The notes below the pieces were generated by a model. The model had not been told where the DNA came from, searched no databases, and saw only the letters and a list, made by a program, of their open reading frames with translations. Source: Leeuwenhoekiella polynyae (GTDB lineage Bacteria > Bacteroidota > Bacteroidia > Flavobacteriales > Flavobacteriaceae). From it: a stretch of 35,216 nt of DNA. The DNA lies in contig NZ_QOVK01000034.1 in assembly GCF_004104075.1 (NCBI RefSeq), forward strand, positions 1 to 35,216, written 5' to 3'. This document shows positions 16,601 to 24,805 of this stretch, piece after piece (positions within the stretch are counted from its first letter, which is position 1; each line of letters opens with the position of its first letter). Both the position numbers and the translations under genes were made by a program.

Positions 16601-16844
16601 TCACTCTATCAATACCTACAAGTCCTTTTAGATTGTCTTCAATTTTGAGGATCACACCTTCTTCAATCTCTTGCGGAGCTGCTCCCGGGTACGCAACACT
16701 TATTGTAATAATCTGTGAATCTATAAGTGGAAAGAATGAAGATTTCATTCTAAATATGCCTATAACACCAAAAATCACAAAAGCCAATATAACCACATTT
16801 ACGGCTACACTGTATTTGATGAAATAGCTTATAATTTTTCTCAT
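13647..16844 (-). CDS. RND efflux permease, AcrB/HAE-type
   Basis: The 1065-aa inner-membrane pump shows the standard twofold RND layout: helix 1, a large periplasmic porter domain, helices 2-6, a second porter domain and helices 8-12. The proton-relay aspartates are in GILVDDGIVISENIYQ in helix 4 at about residue 400. The matching GIMVNDGLVLIGKLN occupies the second half. The first loop has PLIDSQIITISVAYPGA with APQEIEEGV. The sequence is of the HAE type seen in Bacteroidetes rather than the CusA metal type. Substrate cannot be predicted. The gene starts 4 bases after the adaptor gene. Confidence 0.93.
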   Translation of the reverse strand: MRKIISYFIKYSVAVNVVILAFVIFGVIGIFRMKSSFFPLIDSQIITISVAYPGAAPQEIEEGVILKIEDNLKGLVGIDRVTSVSRENGGNVTIEIEQGEDINVILAEVKNAVDRVPSFPTGMEPLVVAKQEAIRQTISFAISGETLDLATLKQIARSIEYDLRAMDGISQIEISGFPEEEIEIAVRENDLLAYGLTFQEVAQAVSRANILTTGGNIKTETEDYLIRANNRAYYGDELTNLIVRANPDGSLVRLSDVAVLRDRFSETPNASYFNGNLAVNIEISNTNNEDLLPTAEQVKEYIEEFNAKYDSVHIDITSDSSIRLEQRTNLLVVNGAEGILLVLLFLSFFLNTRLAFWVAAGIPVAFLGMFIFAGGFGVTINVLSLFGMIIVIGILVDDGIVISENIYQHYEMGKTPIRAAIDGTMEVIPPIISAIITTVLAFSTFLFLDSRIGEFFGEVSTVVILTLVVSLVEALIILPAHIAHSKALVRESDSDIASKKGISKFMYKLRFFNEKGDQFMSYMRDRIYTPVLRYTLKNKLLSCSVILALLILTISSIMGSVVGVTLFPNVASDTVSIELLMPEGTNPERTDSIITLVEKAAWRVNDNYTAKQTDNMQVVENIIKRVGPGNNKASLRINLLPGEFRDFSSPEITNSIRDEVGPIYGVERLTFGSGGNFGGSPISISLLGNNTEELEAAKEELRSQLEDNALLRDVVDTDPEGIKEIQIELRETAYSLGLNLNSVMTQVRSGFFGTQAQRFQRGQDEIRVWVRYDRSDRSSLNDLDDMRIVTPAGDRIPLREIATYTISRGDESISHLEGQREIQVNADMADPNGSVTDIMTDIQQNVMPDILSKYPTLSVSYEGQNREAEKLSSSANKVVWVILFLIYATIAFTFRSYSQPFILLLMIPFSIIGVAWGHYIHGFPINVLSALGIIALIGIMVNDGLVLIGKLNASLKAGVKFEEALFEAGRSRFRAIFLTSITTIAGLAPLLLEKSRQAQFLKPMAISISYGIGIATLLTLLMLPLLLSISNQIKTKAAWVKTGKEPAREDVERAIKELKEQNEEH

Positions 16845-16848
16845 AATG

Positions 16849-17988
16849 CTATTGCGTTGAAGTTGGTTTATTCTGCGTATTTTCTAAAACCTTAACGCGC
16901 ATACCGGCGTAAGCACCGGGGACTGATTTTGAAATATAGCGTGTACCGTCATCAAGCCCTTTAACCACTACTTCTTTATCTGAAAAATAAACAGGCTGTA
17001 TCTCTACAAGATCTAAAACACTATCACGAACAACATAAAGTTGAGCGTTGTCCACCAGTAATTGACGCGGAATACTTATCGCATCCTGTTCATCTCTAGC
17101 TTCTAGGTTTGCTTGCAAAAACATCCCTTCTTTTAGCGTTTCTGATCCCTGAACTTCGATAAAAACTTTTATAGTTTGAGTGGTCTGGTCTACGCGACCA
17201 TTAACGCGAACAACTTTACCTTGATAGGTTCTCATCCCATTGCCATCAGTTAGCGTAACGCGCTCTCCTATTTCCAGCAAATCACTGAACCGCTTACTCA
17301 CAGAAACCTCCAGCTCATAAACTGAAGTATCAATAAATTCACCTAATTTTTGTCCCGAACGCACTAACGAACCTTTGTTGACTAAAGCTTCTGTCAATAT
17401 ACCTGAAAATGGAGCGACGATTCGATACTTACTCAGACGTTGCTCCAAGTTTTTTACATTATAATACGATGAAAAAATACCGCGACCTGTTATGAAGTAG
17501 CGCTCTTTATCTGAGGACGTTTGTGGAAGTTCAGGTGTGGATTTATTGATATCAAAACTGTCTAAATAGTTTTGCCATTTTTCAAAATATTCCGGGTAAT
17601 CTAATCTAAGATCCGGCATTATTGAAGTAATCAAATTGTATAGCTCACTTTTAGCAGCCTGTACCGAAGCATAGTACTCTGAAGAATCCAAATTCAGTAA
17701 GGTTTGCCCTTTGCTGTAAGCTTGCCCAGGTTTAAAATCATTAGAACTGCTTCTAAAAACCCCCTGAACTTCTGCGTAAAGTTCTAATTTATTTTTTGCA
17801 GCGAGATTACCATTTGCCGGAATAACAATAGGGATGGTACTGTTTTTTGCAGTTTCAACAAAAACGGTCTTAACCTCTTTAGTAATTTCTGTTGGCATAT
17901 CTTTATCACGCGTAGCAATAAAATAACCTACAAGAATAGCAATACCCACAATGAGAATTGCTATAATAGAACGTACAGCTTTAAGCAT
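16849..17988 (-). CDS. RND periplasmic adaptor (membrane fusion protein)
   Basis: The 379-aa protein has an N-terminal membrane anchor (IIAILIVGIAILVGYFIA) without a lipobox. The first half of a lipoyl domain (LELYAEVQGVF, GQTLLNLDSSEYYA) leads to a short helical hairpin with an unusual Pro/Asp-rich insert (IMPDLRLDYPEYFEKW). The second lipoyl half is YRIVAPFSGILTEALVNKG, then beta-barrel and membrane-proximal domains (GKVVRVNGRVDQTTQTIKVF). It links the pump to the TolC duct. It is the promoter-proximal gene of the efflux operon; no repressor gene is adjacent. Confidence 0.92.
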   Translation of the reverse strand: MLKAVRSIIAILIVGIAILVGYFIATRDKDMPTEITKEVKTVFVETAKNSTIPIVIPANGNLAAKNKLELYAEVQGVFRSSSNDFKPGQAYSKGQTLLNLDSSEYYASVQAAKSELYNLITSIMPDLRLDYPEYFEKWQNYLDSFDINKSTPELPQTSSDKERYFITGRGIFSSYYNVKNLEQRLSKYRIVAPFSGILTEALVNKGSLVRSGQKLGEFIDTSVYELEVSVSKRFSDLLEIGERVTLTDGNGMRTYQGKVVRVNGRVDQTTQTIKVFIEVQGSETLKEGMFLQANLEARDEQDAISIPRQLLVDNAQLYVVRDSVLDLVEIQPVYFSDKEVVVKGLDDGTRYISKSVPGAYAGMRVKVLENTQNKPTSTQ

Positions 17989-18022
17989 TCAGAATACTTT
18001 TATGAAAAAATTAACTTTGTCA

Positions 18023-18030
18023 CAAAAATA
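18023..18030 (-). promoter_or_regulatory. Candidate -7 box of the efflux operon
   Basis: The minus strand reads TATTTTTG here, a full match to TAnnTTTG, 35 bases upstream of the adaptor start. No good -33 TTTG lies at 19 bases, so the call is tentative. Confidence 0.4.
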
Positions 18031-18076
18031 CCCGTCTCACTGACTCAAACAGTTAAAAAAAACATAAAAGAAACGA

Positions 18077-19984
18077 CTAGCTATACCGCTCAAGCTCTTC
18101 AGACACTTCTTCCCATTTACTCATAAGCTCTTCTACCTTTTTCTTTTTGGATTGATACCTGTCAAAAAAGTCTGGCTTAGCGCTTGTTTTCTCATAGTCA
18201 GCAGCGAGCTCAGCATCCATCTCTTTCATCTGACGCTCTAGCTTATTCACTTCAGACTCTATATTACTCAATTGATTGCTGAGTGATTTAAATTTCTTCT
18301 GATCTTTATACGTATCTTTTGTTGCAGCAGGTTTTGCCTTTACTTTGGGATCTTTCTTTTCTATTTCACGCAGATTTTCAACAGCGCGCTTCTCTAGATA
18401 ATAATCAATATCTCCTAAATACTCTTTAATCTTATGATCTCTGAATTCATATACCGTACTGGTTAAGCCTTGCAAGAAATCCCGGTCGTGAGACACTAAA
18501 AGAAGCGTACCTTCAAAACGTTTTAAAGCCTCCTTCAAGACATTCTTAGACTTGATATCCAAATGGTTTGTAGGCTCATCCATCACGAGCACGTTAAAAG
18601 GCTGTAACATCAGCTTTGCAAGCGCCAGACGATTTCGTTCCCCTCCGGAAAGTACTCGCACATATTTATCAGCCTCTTCTCCTCTAAACAAAAAAGAACC
18701 TAAAATATCACGAACTTTACTTCGGTTTTTTTCATTTGCCGCATCAATCATCGTGTCGAGAACGGTTTTATTTCCGTCTAAATGATCTGCCTGATTTTGT
18801 GCGAAATACCCAATCTGCACGTTGTGCCCTAATTTGAGTCTACCATCATAGCTGATTTCATCTACAATAATTTTTGCCAACGTAGATTTTCCTTGTCCGT
18901 TTTGGCCAACAAAAGCCGTTTTACTATCGCGCTCAATAAGAAGATCTATTCCGTTAAGAACGCTTTTCTCTCCGTATGATTTTTTAACATTTTCTGCCTC
19001 AACAACCACTTTACCCGGAACCACTGACACCGGAAAATTTAAAGTCATTACGCTGTTATCATCTTCATCAACCTCGATCACATCCATACGATTCAGCTTC
19101 TTGACCAGAGATTGCGCCATAGTCGCTTTTGAAGCTTTTGCCTTAAACTTTGAGATCAGTTTTTCGGTATGCTCAATTTCTTTCTGCTGATTCTTTTGCG
19201 CCGCCATTTGCTGTTCGCGCATTTCTTGACGCAGCACCAGATATTCTGAATAAGGTTTTGGGTAATCGTAGATCTTTCCTAAGGAAATCTCGATCGTTCG
19301 ATTGGTCACGTTATCTAAGAACATTCTATCGTGAGATACAATTACCACAGCGCCGGTATAATTACGCAAAAAACTTTCTAACCAGATTATAGATTCAATA
19401 TCCAAGTGGTTTGTAGGCTCATCCAGCAAAAGCACATCATTATTCTGAAGTAACAGTTTTGCGAGCTCGATACGCATACGCCAACCACCAGAAAACGTAT
19501 CTGTAATTCGATTAAAATCTGCACGAGTAAAACCAAGACCCATCAAAATTCGCTCTGTTTCACCTTGGTAGTTATACCCACCATGAATCTCGTATTGATG
19601 CTGCACTTCGTTAAGCTCAACCATAAGATCGTGATAATAATCACTCTCATAATCTGTACGCTCAGCTAACTCAGTGTTAATTTCTTCTAGACGCTTCTCA
19701 AGTTTTTTTATCAACTCAAAAGCTTCATAAGATTCTTCTAAAACCGTGCGTCCTTCTACAAAATCAATATCCTGCTTTAAAAACCCAATCTGAATGTCTT
19801 TATCTGTGGCTATCTGACCGGTATCATACTCTTGCTCACGAGAAATTATGCGCAACATTGTAGATTTACCAGCTCCATTTTTCCCCACCAGTCCTACACG
19901 GTCACCTTCTCCTAATCTAAAAGTGACTTCTTCAAATAAATACTCTCCCTGAAAGGAAACAGAAAGGTTGTGAATGTTAAGCAT
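18077..19984 (-). CDS. ABC-F family ATPase (Uup/YdiF-like)
   Basis: The 635-aa soluble protein has two ABC domains on one chain and no membrane segment. Walker A motifs are GLVGKNGAGKST (31-42) and GQNGQGKST in the second half. Signature motifs are FSGGWRMR and LSGGERNR. Walker B motifs are LLLDEPTNHLD and LVMDEPTNHLD. The domains are joined by a basic interdomain linker (about 250-300). A C-terminal coiled coil (SNIESEVNKLERQMKEMDAE) resembles the Uup C-terminal domain. ABC-F proteins act on ribosomes, in rescue or factor-like roles; some give antibiotic protection. The standard core position favours a housekeeping role. Confidence 0.9.
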   Translation of the reverse strand: MLNIHNLSVSFQGEYLFEEVTFRLGEGDRVGLVGKNGAGKSTMLRIISREQEYDTGQIATDKDIQIGFLKQDIDFVEGRTVLEESYEAFELIKKLEKRLEEINTELAERTDYESDYYHDLMVELNEVQHQYEIHGGYNYQGETERILMGLGFTRADFNRITDTFSGGWRMRIELAKLLLQNNDVLLLDEPTNHLDIESIIWLESFLRNYTGAVVIVSHDRMFLDNVTNRTIEISLGKIYDYPKPYSEYLVLRQEMREQQMAAQKNQQKEIEHTEKLISKFKAKASKATMAQSLVKKLNRMDVIEVDEDDNSVMTLNFPVSVVPGKVVVEAENVKKSYGEKSVLNGIDLLIERDSKTAFVGQNGQGKSTLAKIIVDEISYDGRLKLGHNVQIGYFAQNQADHLDGNKTVLDTMIDAANEKNRSKVRDILGSFLFRGEEADKYVRVLSGGERNRLALAKLMLQPFNVLVMDEPTNHLDIKSKNVLKEALKRFEGTLLLVSHDRDFLQGLTSTVYEFRDHKIKEYLGDIDYYLEKRAVENLREIEKKDPKVKAKPAATKDTYKDQKKFKSLSNQLSNIESEVNKLERQMKEMDAELAADYEKTSAKPDFFDRYQSKKKKVEELMSKWEEVSEELERYS

Positions 19985-20004
19985 GTTCTAAAAATTTTAA
20001 GGCG

Positions 20005-20012
20005 CAAAGTTA
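20005..20012 (-). promoter_or_regulatory. Candidate -7 box of the ABC-F gene
   Basis: The minus strand reads TAACTTTG, a full TAnnTTTG match about 20 bases upstream of the start codon. No clear TTTG lies at the expected distance. Confidence 0.4.
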
Positions 20013-20055
20013 TTATTAAATGACGGACTTTTAGCATTTAAATAAAATCCATTTG

Positions 20056-20069
20056 GTAACACGTGTTAC
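20056..20069. promoter_or_regulatory. Perfect 14-base palindrome GTAACACGTGTTAC
   Basis: GTAACACGTGTTAC is a perfect palindrome in the divergent region between the ABC-F and DUF983 genes. It sits about where the -33 box of a DUF983 promoter would fall (candidate TATTTTTA at 20092-20099). A dimeric regulator could bind here; none is identified. Confidence 0.4.
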
Positions 20070-20103
20070 TTATTCTTTCTTAAGAAACTCGTATTTTTAC
20101 ATT

Positions 20104-20508
20104 ATGAAAAAACTTCTCCAAGGAAATCCATTATACAGCATTTTTACAGGCACTTGTCCAGTATGCCAAAAAGCGAGTATGTATGAGACAAAAAATCCAT
20201 ATAAACTGTCTGAAACTTTAAAGATGCACGAACGTTGTCCACATTGTGATACCAAGTTTAAAATTGAACCTTCATTTTTTTACGGCGCGATGTATGTAAG
20301 CTATGGCGTAGGTATTGCTTTTGCTGTTGCTGCCTTTGTGATCACACACTTTTTTATAGGAGGTGGGCTTGTAGCAGGGTTTCTAGCAATTATAGGTACA
20401 GTTCTTATTTTCGCACCTATTATTATGCGGTTGAGCCGTAATATTTGGATCAATTTTTTCTTTGATTACAATTCTAAAAAAGCAGAAAGTCCATCTAAAA
20501 CTTCTTAG
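20104..20508 (+). CDS. DUF983 zinc-ribbon membrane protein
   Basis: The 134-aa protein from the ATG at 20104 (a longer frame opens at 20053 inside the promoter) has two cysteine pairs, CPVC (residues 18-21) and CPHC, typical of DUF983. Two membrane helices follow (YVSYGVGIAFAVAAFVIT and LVAGFLAIIGTVLIFAPIIM) and then a basic tail. DUF983 proteins are common in Bacteroidota and Alphaproteobacteria and have no settled function. The end overlaps the convergent FAD oxidoreductase gene by 14 bases. Confidence 0.85.
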   Translation: MKKLLQGNPLYSIFTGTCPVCQKASMYETKNPYKLSETLKMHERCPHCDTKFKIEPSFFYGAMYVSYGVGIAFAVAAFVITHFFIGGGLVAGFLAIIGTVLIFAPIIMRLSRNIWINFFFDYNSKKAESPSKTS

Positions 20509-21550
20509 GAAAACGCATTATTGAAATTTCATCTTCTAATGGTTCTCCATGTTCAAGATGACAATATAACTTATCTGCAAGATAGCCTCCCATCATCGTT
20601 CCTCGAGTTCCTAAGCCATTTAAGATCGCTAATTGTGGGTGTTTCGGGTGGACACCAAGTAATGGTCGCCTATCACCTGTTGTAGGCCGCACCGCAGCCT
20701 CTTGCTTAACTACCTCAAACTCACAATTAATCACTTGCTTTAATTTAGCTACAAGCTCTTCACGCGCTTCTAATGTTGTTTTGCAGTCTTTATCATTCCA
20801 GTTGAATGTAGCTCCTACTTTGTAAACTGAATCTCCTAGCGGAATTATGAAAAAAGTAGATTTTAGCGCTTGAGTTAATTGGAGTTCAGGGGCATAAATA
20901 TCTATATACTCCCCTTTATTACCCACTAACGGAAGCTTATTAAAATAAGGATTGGCTTTAATACCAAAGCCTTCGGAGAAAACGATTCTCTTTGCTCGAA
21001 TATTTTGATATTCAATTTCACTTTCTGAATTGAATTCGATTTTATCATAATAAAAAGTCTCTTGCTTGTAAGAGTCATTTTCAATTAGATAATCCTTATA
21101 AGAATTCAAGAGCTTTGAAATATCTATGCGCACCGTCTCTTTTACTTCTCCTGCCTGAAGTTTAGCATTGACCTTTTTAGAAAAATCTAATTTCAATTCT
21201 GGCTTTAAAAATCGGTCTAATCCAGGTTTATCTGAAGCTTCAAACCAGTTGTTCTGGTCTTCTGCTGAAGAAAAGATTTTATAGACAGGTATGTCTGTTA
21301 CCGTATTTAATCCAAATTTCACATCCAGTCTTTTAAAATATGACTTAGCCAAGTCAAATTGCTCTTCACCCTGCCAAGGAAGTGTATAGCGTTTTAAAAT
21401 CACGGGATTGATCAAACCTACTGCTACTCTGCTGGCAGCTTCAACCTGCTTATCTATAACAAAAAACGATTTTTGATGCTGTTCTAACTTATCACAAAAA
21501 GCCATCCCGGCCAAGCCAAAACCTACTACTAAATAATCAACCTCTTTCAT
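20495..21550 (-). CDS. FAD-dependent oxidoreductase, DAO/MnmC-C-like
   Basis: The 351-aa protein has the FAD-binding GxGxxG motif YLVVGFGLAGMAF at residues 6-18 and a DAO-fold C-terminus with AAVRPTTGDRRPLLGVHP and LNGLGTRGTMMGGYLADKL. The R-P-T-T-G-D-R-x-P segment resembles the oxidoreductase half of MnmC and glycine/sarcosine oxidase relatives. There is no methyltransferase domain, so a full MnmC role is unlikely; the amine or amino-acid substrate is unknown. It is separated from gldN by a terminator. Confidence 0.8.
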   Translation of the reverse strand: MKEVDYLVVGFGLAGMAFCDKLEQHQKSFFVIDKQVEAASRVAVGLINPVILKRYTLPWQGEEQFDLAKSYFKRLDVKFGLNTVTDIPVYKIFSSAEDQNNWFEASDKPGLDRFLKPELKLDFSKKVNAKLQAGEVKETVRIDISKLLNSYKDYLIENDSYKQETFYYDKIEFNSESEIEYQNIRAKRIVFSEGFGIKANPYFNKLPLVGNKGEYIDIYAPELQLTQALKSTFFIIPLGDSVYKVGATFNWNDKDCKTTLEAREELVAKLKQVINCEFEVVKQEAAVRPTTGDRRPLLGVHPKHPQLAILNGLGTRGTMMGGYLADKLYCHLEHGEPLEDEISIMRFPKKF

Positions 21551-21571
21551 TTCGTAAAAATAGCGTATAAA

Positions 21572-21595
21572 AAAACGCCTTAAAAAAGGCGTTTT
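21572..21595 (-). terminator. Terminator after gldN
   Basis: A perfect 10-base stem (AAAACGCCTT at 21572-21581, AAGGCGTTTT at 21586-21595) has a 4-base loop. T runs follow on the minus strand, and the plus strand has a weaker one. It ends the gldKLMN unit. Confidence 0.8.
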
Positions 21596-21618
21596 AGTTT
21601 TATTCTAAATGAAATCTT

Positions 21619-22506
21619 TTAATAATTCCACATATCGATTTCAAAATTACGAATTTGCTCTTTTATGCGCTGCGATTCTAACAACTGCATCATAGCATTA
21701 TCTGCAATATATTCTTTAACCTCCCGATCACCTTGTATATTATCTACCTGATAAATAACACCGTTGAATCTTCTCGAATTCAACAAGTGATCAAAAGATA
21801 AGGGTTGCGCAGAATTCTGTGGGTTAAACACCTTAGCTTCGTGCAAAATATCACGAGCTGTAGGGTACCACACCCAGAATAAAGGAACCATAACCGGGTC
21901 TTCATCATCTATAAAGTTAACATCAGGAGCAACAGGAGCTATACCTATTAAACGATATTTTAATTCGCCCTGACGTTTATCAAAGTACCAGTAACCACGA
22001 ATCCAATACTGCTCAATGTCTGCAGCAGAAATATCTCTTCTGTCAATATATTGCTCATCTACTTCATAACCCGCATTGATTTGCTCAATACCTAAATCTG
22101 TTGTATCTACACGAGACATTGCAGCAGAAATATCTTCTAAAGCTATTTTATCATTGAAGTATGAATCTGCATAAATATCAAGTTTACCCTCCTTTATGTT
22201 TTTAACTAAAACATCATACAAAGGTTTTCGATCTGAACCTATATTAGGATCTACCGGGTAATATAGCGGAAAATTAACACGCTCATCAAGATCTATGATT
22301 TCCCAGGTGTTTTTACCCCAAAGTACATCACGGCTATCTACATAGCCATAAGGAAGCGGCTTATCATTATCAAGCTCAATCTGCTCTTCCGTCTTTTCAT
22401 ACATTTCATCTGGCATTTTTGCATTTAGAATATTAGTTTGAGCACATGCAGTCAAACCTATAATCATTATACAAAAAACACTAAACGTTTGCTTCTGGCT
22501 TTTCAT
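21619..22506 (-). CDS. gldN: Gliding motility / T9SS protein GldN
   Basis: The 295-aa exported protein has a signal peptide ending in a possible lipobox (IIGLTAC, Cys about 21). The body carries the GldN/PorN hallmarks DVLWGKNTWEIIDLDERVN and FPLYYPVDPNIGSDRKPL, and IDRRDISAADIEQYWIRGYW further on. GldN binds GldK to form the outer-membrane-associated ring of the type IX secretion system. It is the last gene of gldKLMN, starting 11 bases after gldM. Confidence 0.95.
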   Translation of the reverse strand: MKSQKQTFSVFCIMIIGLTACAQTNILNAKMPDEMYEKTEEQIELDNDKPLPYGYVDSRDVLWGKNTWEIIDLDERVNFPLYYPVDPNIGSDRKPLYDVLVKNIKEGKLDIYADSYFNDKIALEDISAAMSRVDTTDLGIEQINAGYEVDEQYIDRRDISAADIEQYWIRGYWYFDKRQGELKYRLIGIAPVAPDVNFIDDEDPVMVPLFWVWYPTARDILHEAKVFNPQNSAQPLSFDHLLNSRRFNGVIYQVDNIQGDREVKEYIADNAMMQLLESQRIKEQIRNFEIDMWNY

Positions 22507-22517
22507 ACTTCATTTAT

Positions 22518-24050
22518 TTAATTAGTAAGCTCAATAAGAACAGGAGAGACTTTCTTAAGTCTATAACTGCTATTACCGGCTATACTCGCACTGATATCAA
22601 ATATCTGTACTGTAGATCCTCGTTGCGCTCTTTTTAAAACATCTTTAGCACGTGAGTCTAATTTGTTTCCACTCACCTGTACAGTAGGTTGACCAGGCAC
22701 ATTGAATTTAAAACCTGTAACTCTAAGATCCAGATCAAAATCAAAATCTGGTAAATCTGCTCCTACAGTAGATATCTCTAACGAATTGCGTTGCATTTTT
22801 AGTATACCATCTTCTCCACGAACTGTACCTGTAGGACTTGGTATATCTTTAATCCGGAATTGCTTAGAGTCACTAACCTTAGAACCATCTGCTAAAGTAC
22901 CTGATACACTAATAGTAACCTCACGCCCTGTCCCCGGATTCATGGTATAACTACTTCCTGATCCTTTTGACAAGCCGGGAGCACTAGCATTAACATTATT
23001 ATCAGCTACTCCTGCAAAACTAATGGTCATTGGATTTGCAACACCGCGGTAAACAACATTCATTTTATCTGCTGAAATAGTAGCCGAGTTCGGTTTGTTG
23101 ATTACAGCATATTCACTATTAATAGGAATAGACTTAGGCTCACCATCTTCTGTGTAAACTAACTCTCCTGTAATTTTACGCGTACCTACATTACCAGCAG
23201 GAAAGTCTAAAACTACCTGACCAGCTTGTAAATTATCCACTTCAGTACCGTTGATAATTACTTTATCAAAATTTAATGAGTTATCAAAACGACCTAAAAC
23301 TACTTTTCCTTTAAAGCTTTCACCTGAGAAAAATGCAGTTTTTTCAGGTATCACAATAGCCTCGTAATTACTCAACGAAACATCTTTACTCAACTGACCC
23401 TGTAATAATGATGAGTAAACTTCAGACTCAGCTGTTCTTACATCATTTTGCATCTGTGTAAAACGCGTAATTGAAGCTGCAAGTGGATACCCTTCAAAAT
23501 TATAACGCAGCCAAGCAATTTCTTTACCATCTTTATTAGTTTGTGGCTCTACTGCAAATGTACGTTCTATAATAGCACTTACTTCGCTAAATTCTGGACC
23601 TAACGCTTCTTTCATCTCAGCTTTATAGGTTTCAATTTCACCTAAAAAAGCTTCCCCTTTTTTAGTGTAGCGATCGCCAGTAAACCAACGCTCATCTAGA
23701 ACTGCAGTTTTATCAAGGTTCGCATAGCTACTGGTATCTACTCCTTCAGTTAAGGTATCTTTGATGCTTGCTAAATACTGATAAAATTCATCAGAAATTT
23801 TCTTTACACGCTCAGCTTTACCTAATAAAGGCTCATATTTCGCCGGCTGCTCTAAAGCTTTAGCTTCTAAGCCTGCCATTGCTAATTGATTTTCATCAGC
23901 TAATCGTGAATTAGAACTTGTAAACTTAAGGTCAAATATTTTAAATGCATTTAAAATCTCTTTATCTACGTTCATTGCAATCATTGCAATAAAAACCAGA
24001 TACATAAGATTAATCATTTTCTGTCTTGGGGACTGTGTTCCTCCTGCCAT
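22518..24050 (-). CDS. gldM: Gliding motility / T9SS motor protein GldM
   Basis: The 510-aa protein has a short cytoplasmic start (MAGGTQSPRQK), one membrane helix (INLMYLVFIAMIAMNV, 13-28) and a long periplasmic part of GldM domains D1-D4. Recognisable stretches are ILNAFKIFDLKFTSSNSRLA just after the helix, the beta-domain FSGESFKGKVVLGRF and the C-terminal VRGEDGILKMQRNSLEIS. GldM dimers span the periplasm around the GldL pentamer and transmit proton-driven motion to the GldK-GldN ring. It lies between gldL and gldN. Confidence 0.95.
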   Translation of the reverse strand: MAGGTQSPRQKMINLMYLVFIAMIAMNVDKEILNAFKIFDLKFTSSNSRLADENQLAMAGLEAKALEQPAKYEPLLGKAERVKKISDEFYQYLASIKDTLTEGVDTSSYANLDKTAVLDERWFTGDRYTKKGEAFLGEIETYKAEMKEALGPEFSEVSAIIERTFAVEPQTNKDGKEIAWLRYNFEGYPLAASITRFTQMQNDVRTAESEVYSSLLQGQLSKDVSLSNYEAIVIPEKTAFFSGESFKGKVVLGRFDNSLNFDKVIINGTEVDNLQAGQVVLDFPAGNVGTRKITGELVYTEDGEPKSIPINSEYAVINKPNSATISADKMNVVYRGVANPMTISFAGVADNNVNASAPGLSKGSGSSYTMNPGTGREVTISVSGTLADGSKVSDSKQFRIKDIPSPTGTVRGEDGILKMQRNSLEISTVGADLPDFDFDLDLRVTGFKFNVPGQPTVQVSGNKLDSRAKDVLKRAQRGSTVQIFDISASIAGNSSYRLKKVSPVLIELTN

Positions 24051-24097
24051 AATGCTATTTTTTCTACTGAATTAAAAATTTGGGCTCTGTAATTCAG

Positions 24098-24739
24098 TTA
24101 GCGCTTATTCATTGCAGAAAGCATTCCACCATAAACACCGTTTAAAGAAGATAGGTTTGTTGCGAGACTCTCCATTTGTTCTTTAAGCTTACCAGCATTA
24201 CTCGCAACTTCATTATTTATTTCAGCTTGACGACCTGCAGTTTCCACCTGTACTTTGTAAAGGCTATTTAAAGATTCTAGTTGTGCTGCGGCAAGTGCCA
24301 TTTCCTGACTGTATTTTTTTGTAGAGTTCATTGCTTCAGCAGTTGGAGCCATCCCTTTTGCCGCACCCTCAAAACTGCGAATACTCGTACTTAAGCTACT
24401 CATTAATTCAGAATCAATACGTGCGTCTTTTAGCATTGCATCCAATTTTTCTGAAAGCAATCCTTTAGCTTCTGTTAATTCTTCTTGCTTTTTTGGTTTA
24501 GGAACCACTGCCGTAGTATCACCAGCTAATTCTGGATATACTAATGACCAATCTAATTCTTGTGAAGGTCTTTCAAAAGCTGAATAACCAAAAACTAAGG
24601 CTTCTACAACCATACCTAAGGTTAGAATTTCAGATCCATAAGGCCAGTGCTGAATTTTAAATAAAGCTCCAACAATTACTACTGCTGCTCCTAGACCGTA
24701 AATCATGTTAGTTACAGAAATGCTTCCTTTTTTTGCCAT
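24098..24739 (-). CDS. gldL: Gliding motility / T9SS motor protein GldL
   Basis: The 213-aa inner-membrane protein has two N-terminal helices (about 12-27 and 37-52) and a helical cytoplasmic domain. Lys 28, the following HWPYG segment and Glu 46 within helix 2 correspond to charged residues needed for proton flow in characterised GldL. The cytoplasmic part is Ala/Ser/Leu-rich coiled coil (SLATNLSSLNGVYGGMLSAM). With GldM it forms the rotary motor of gliding and type IX secretion. Confidence 0.95.
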   Translation of the reverse strand: MAKKGSISVTNMIYGLGAAVVIVGALFKIQHWPYGSEILTLGMVVEALVFGYSAFERPSQELDWSLVYPELAGDTTAVVPKPKKQEELTEAKGLLSEKLDAMLKDARIDSELMSSLSTSIRSFEGAAKGMAPTAEAMNSTKKYSQEMALAAAQLESLNSLYKVQVETAGRQAEINNEVASNAGKLKEQMESLATNLSSLNGVYGGMLSAMNKR

Positions 24740-24805
24740 TTTAATAGATTTTTTGTTTTGTGAAATTAGGTTAAGTATATATTTGGGGAAATATAGTAAG
24801 GGTAA

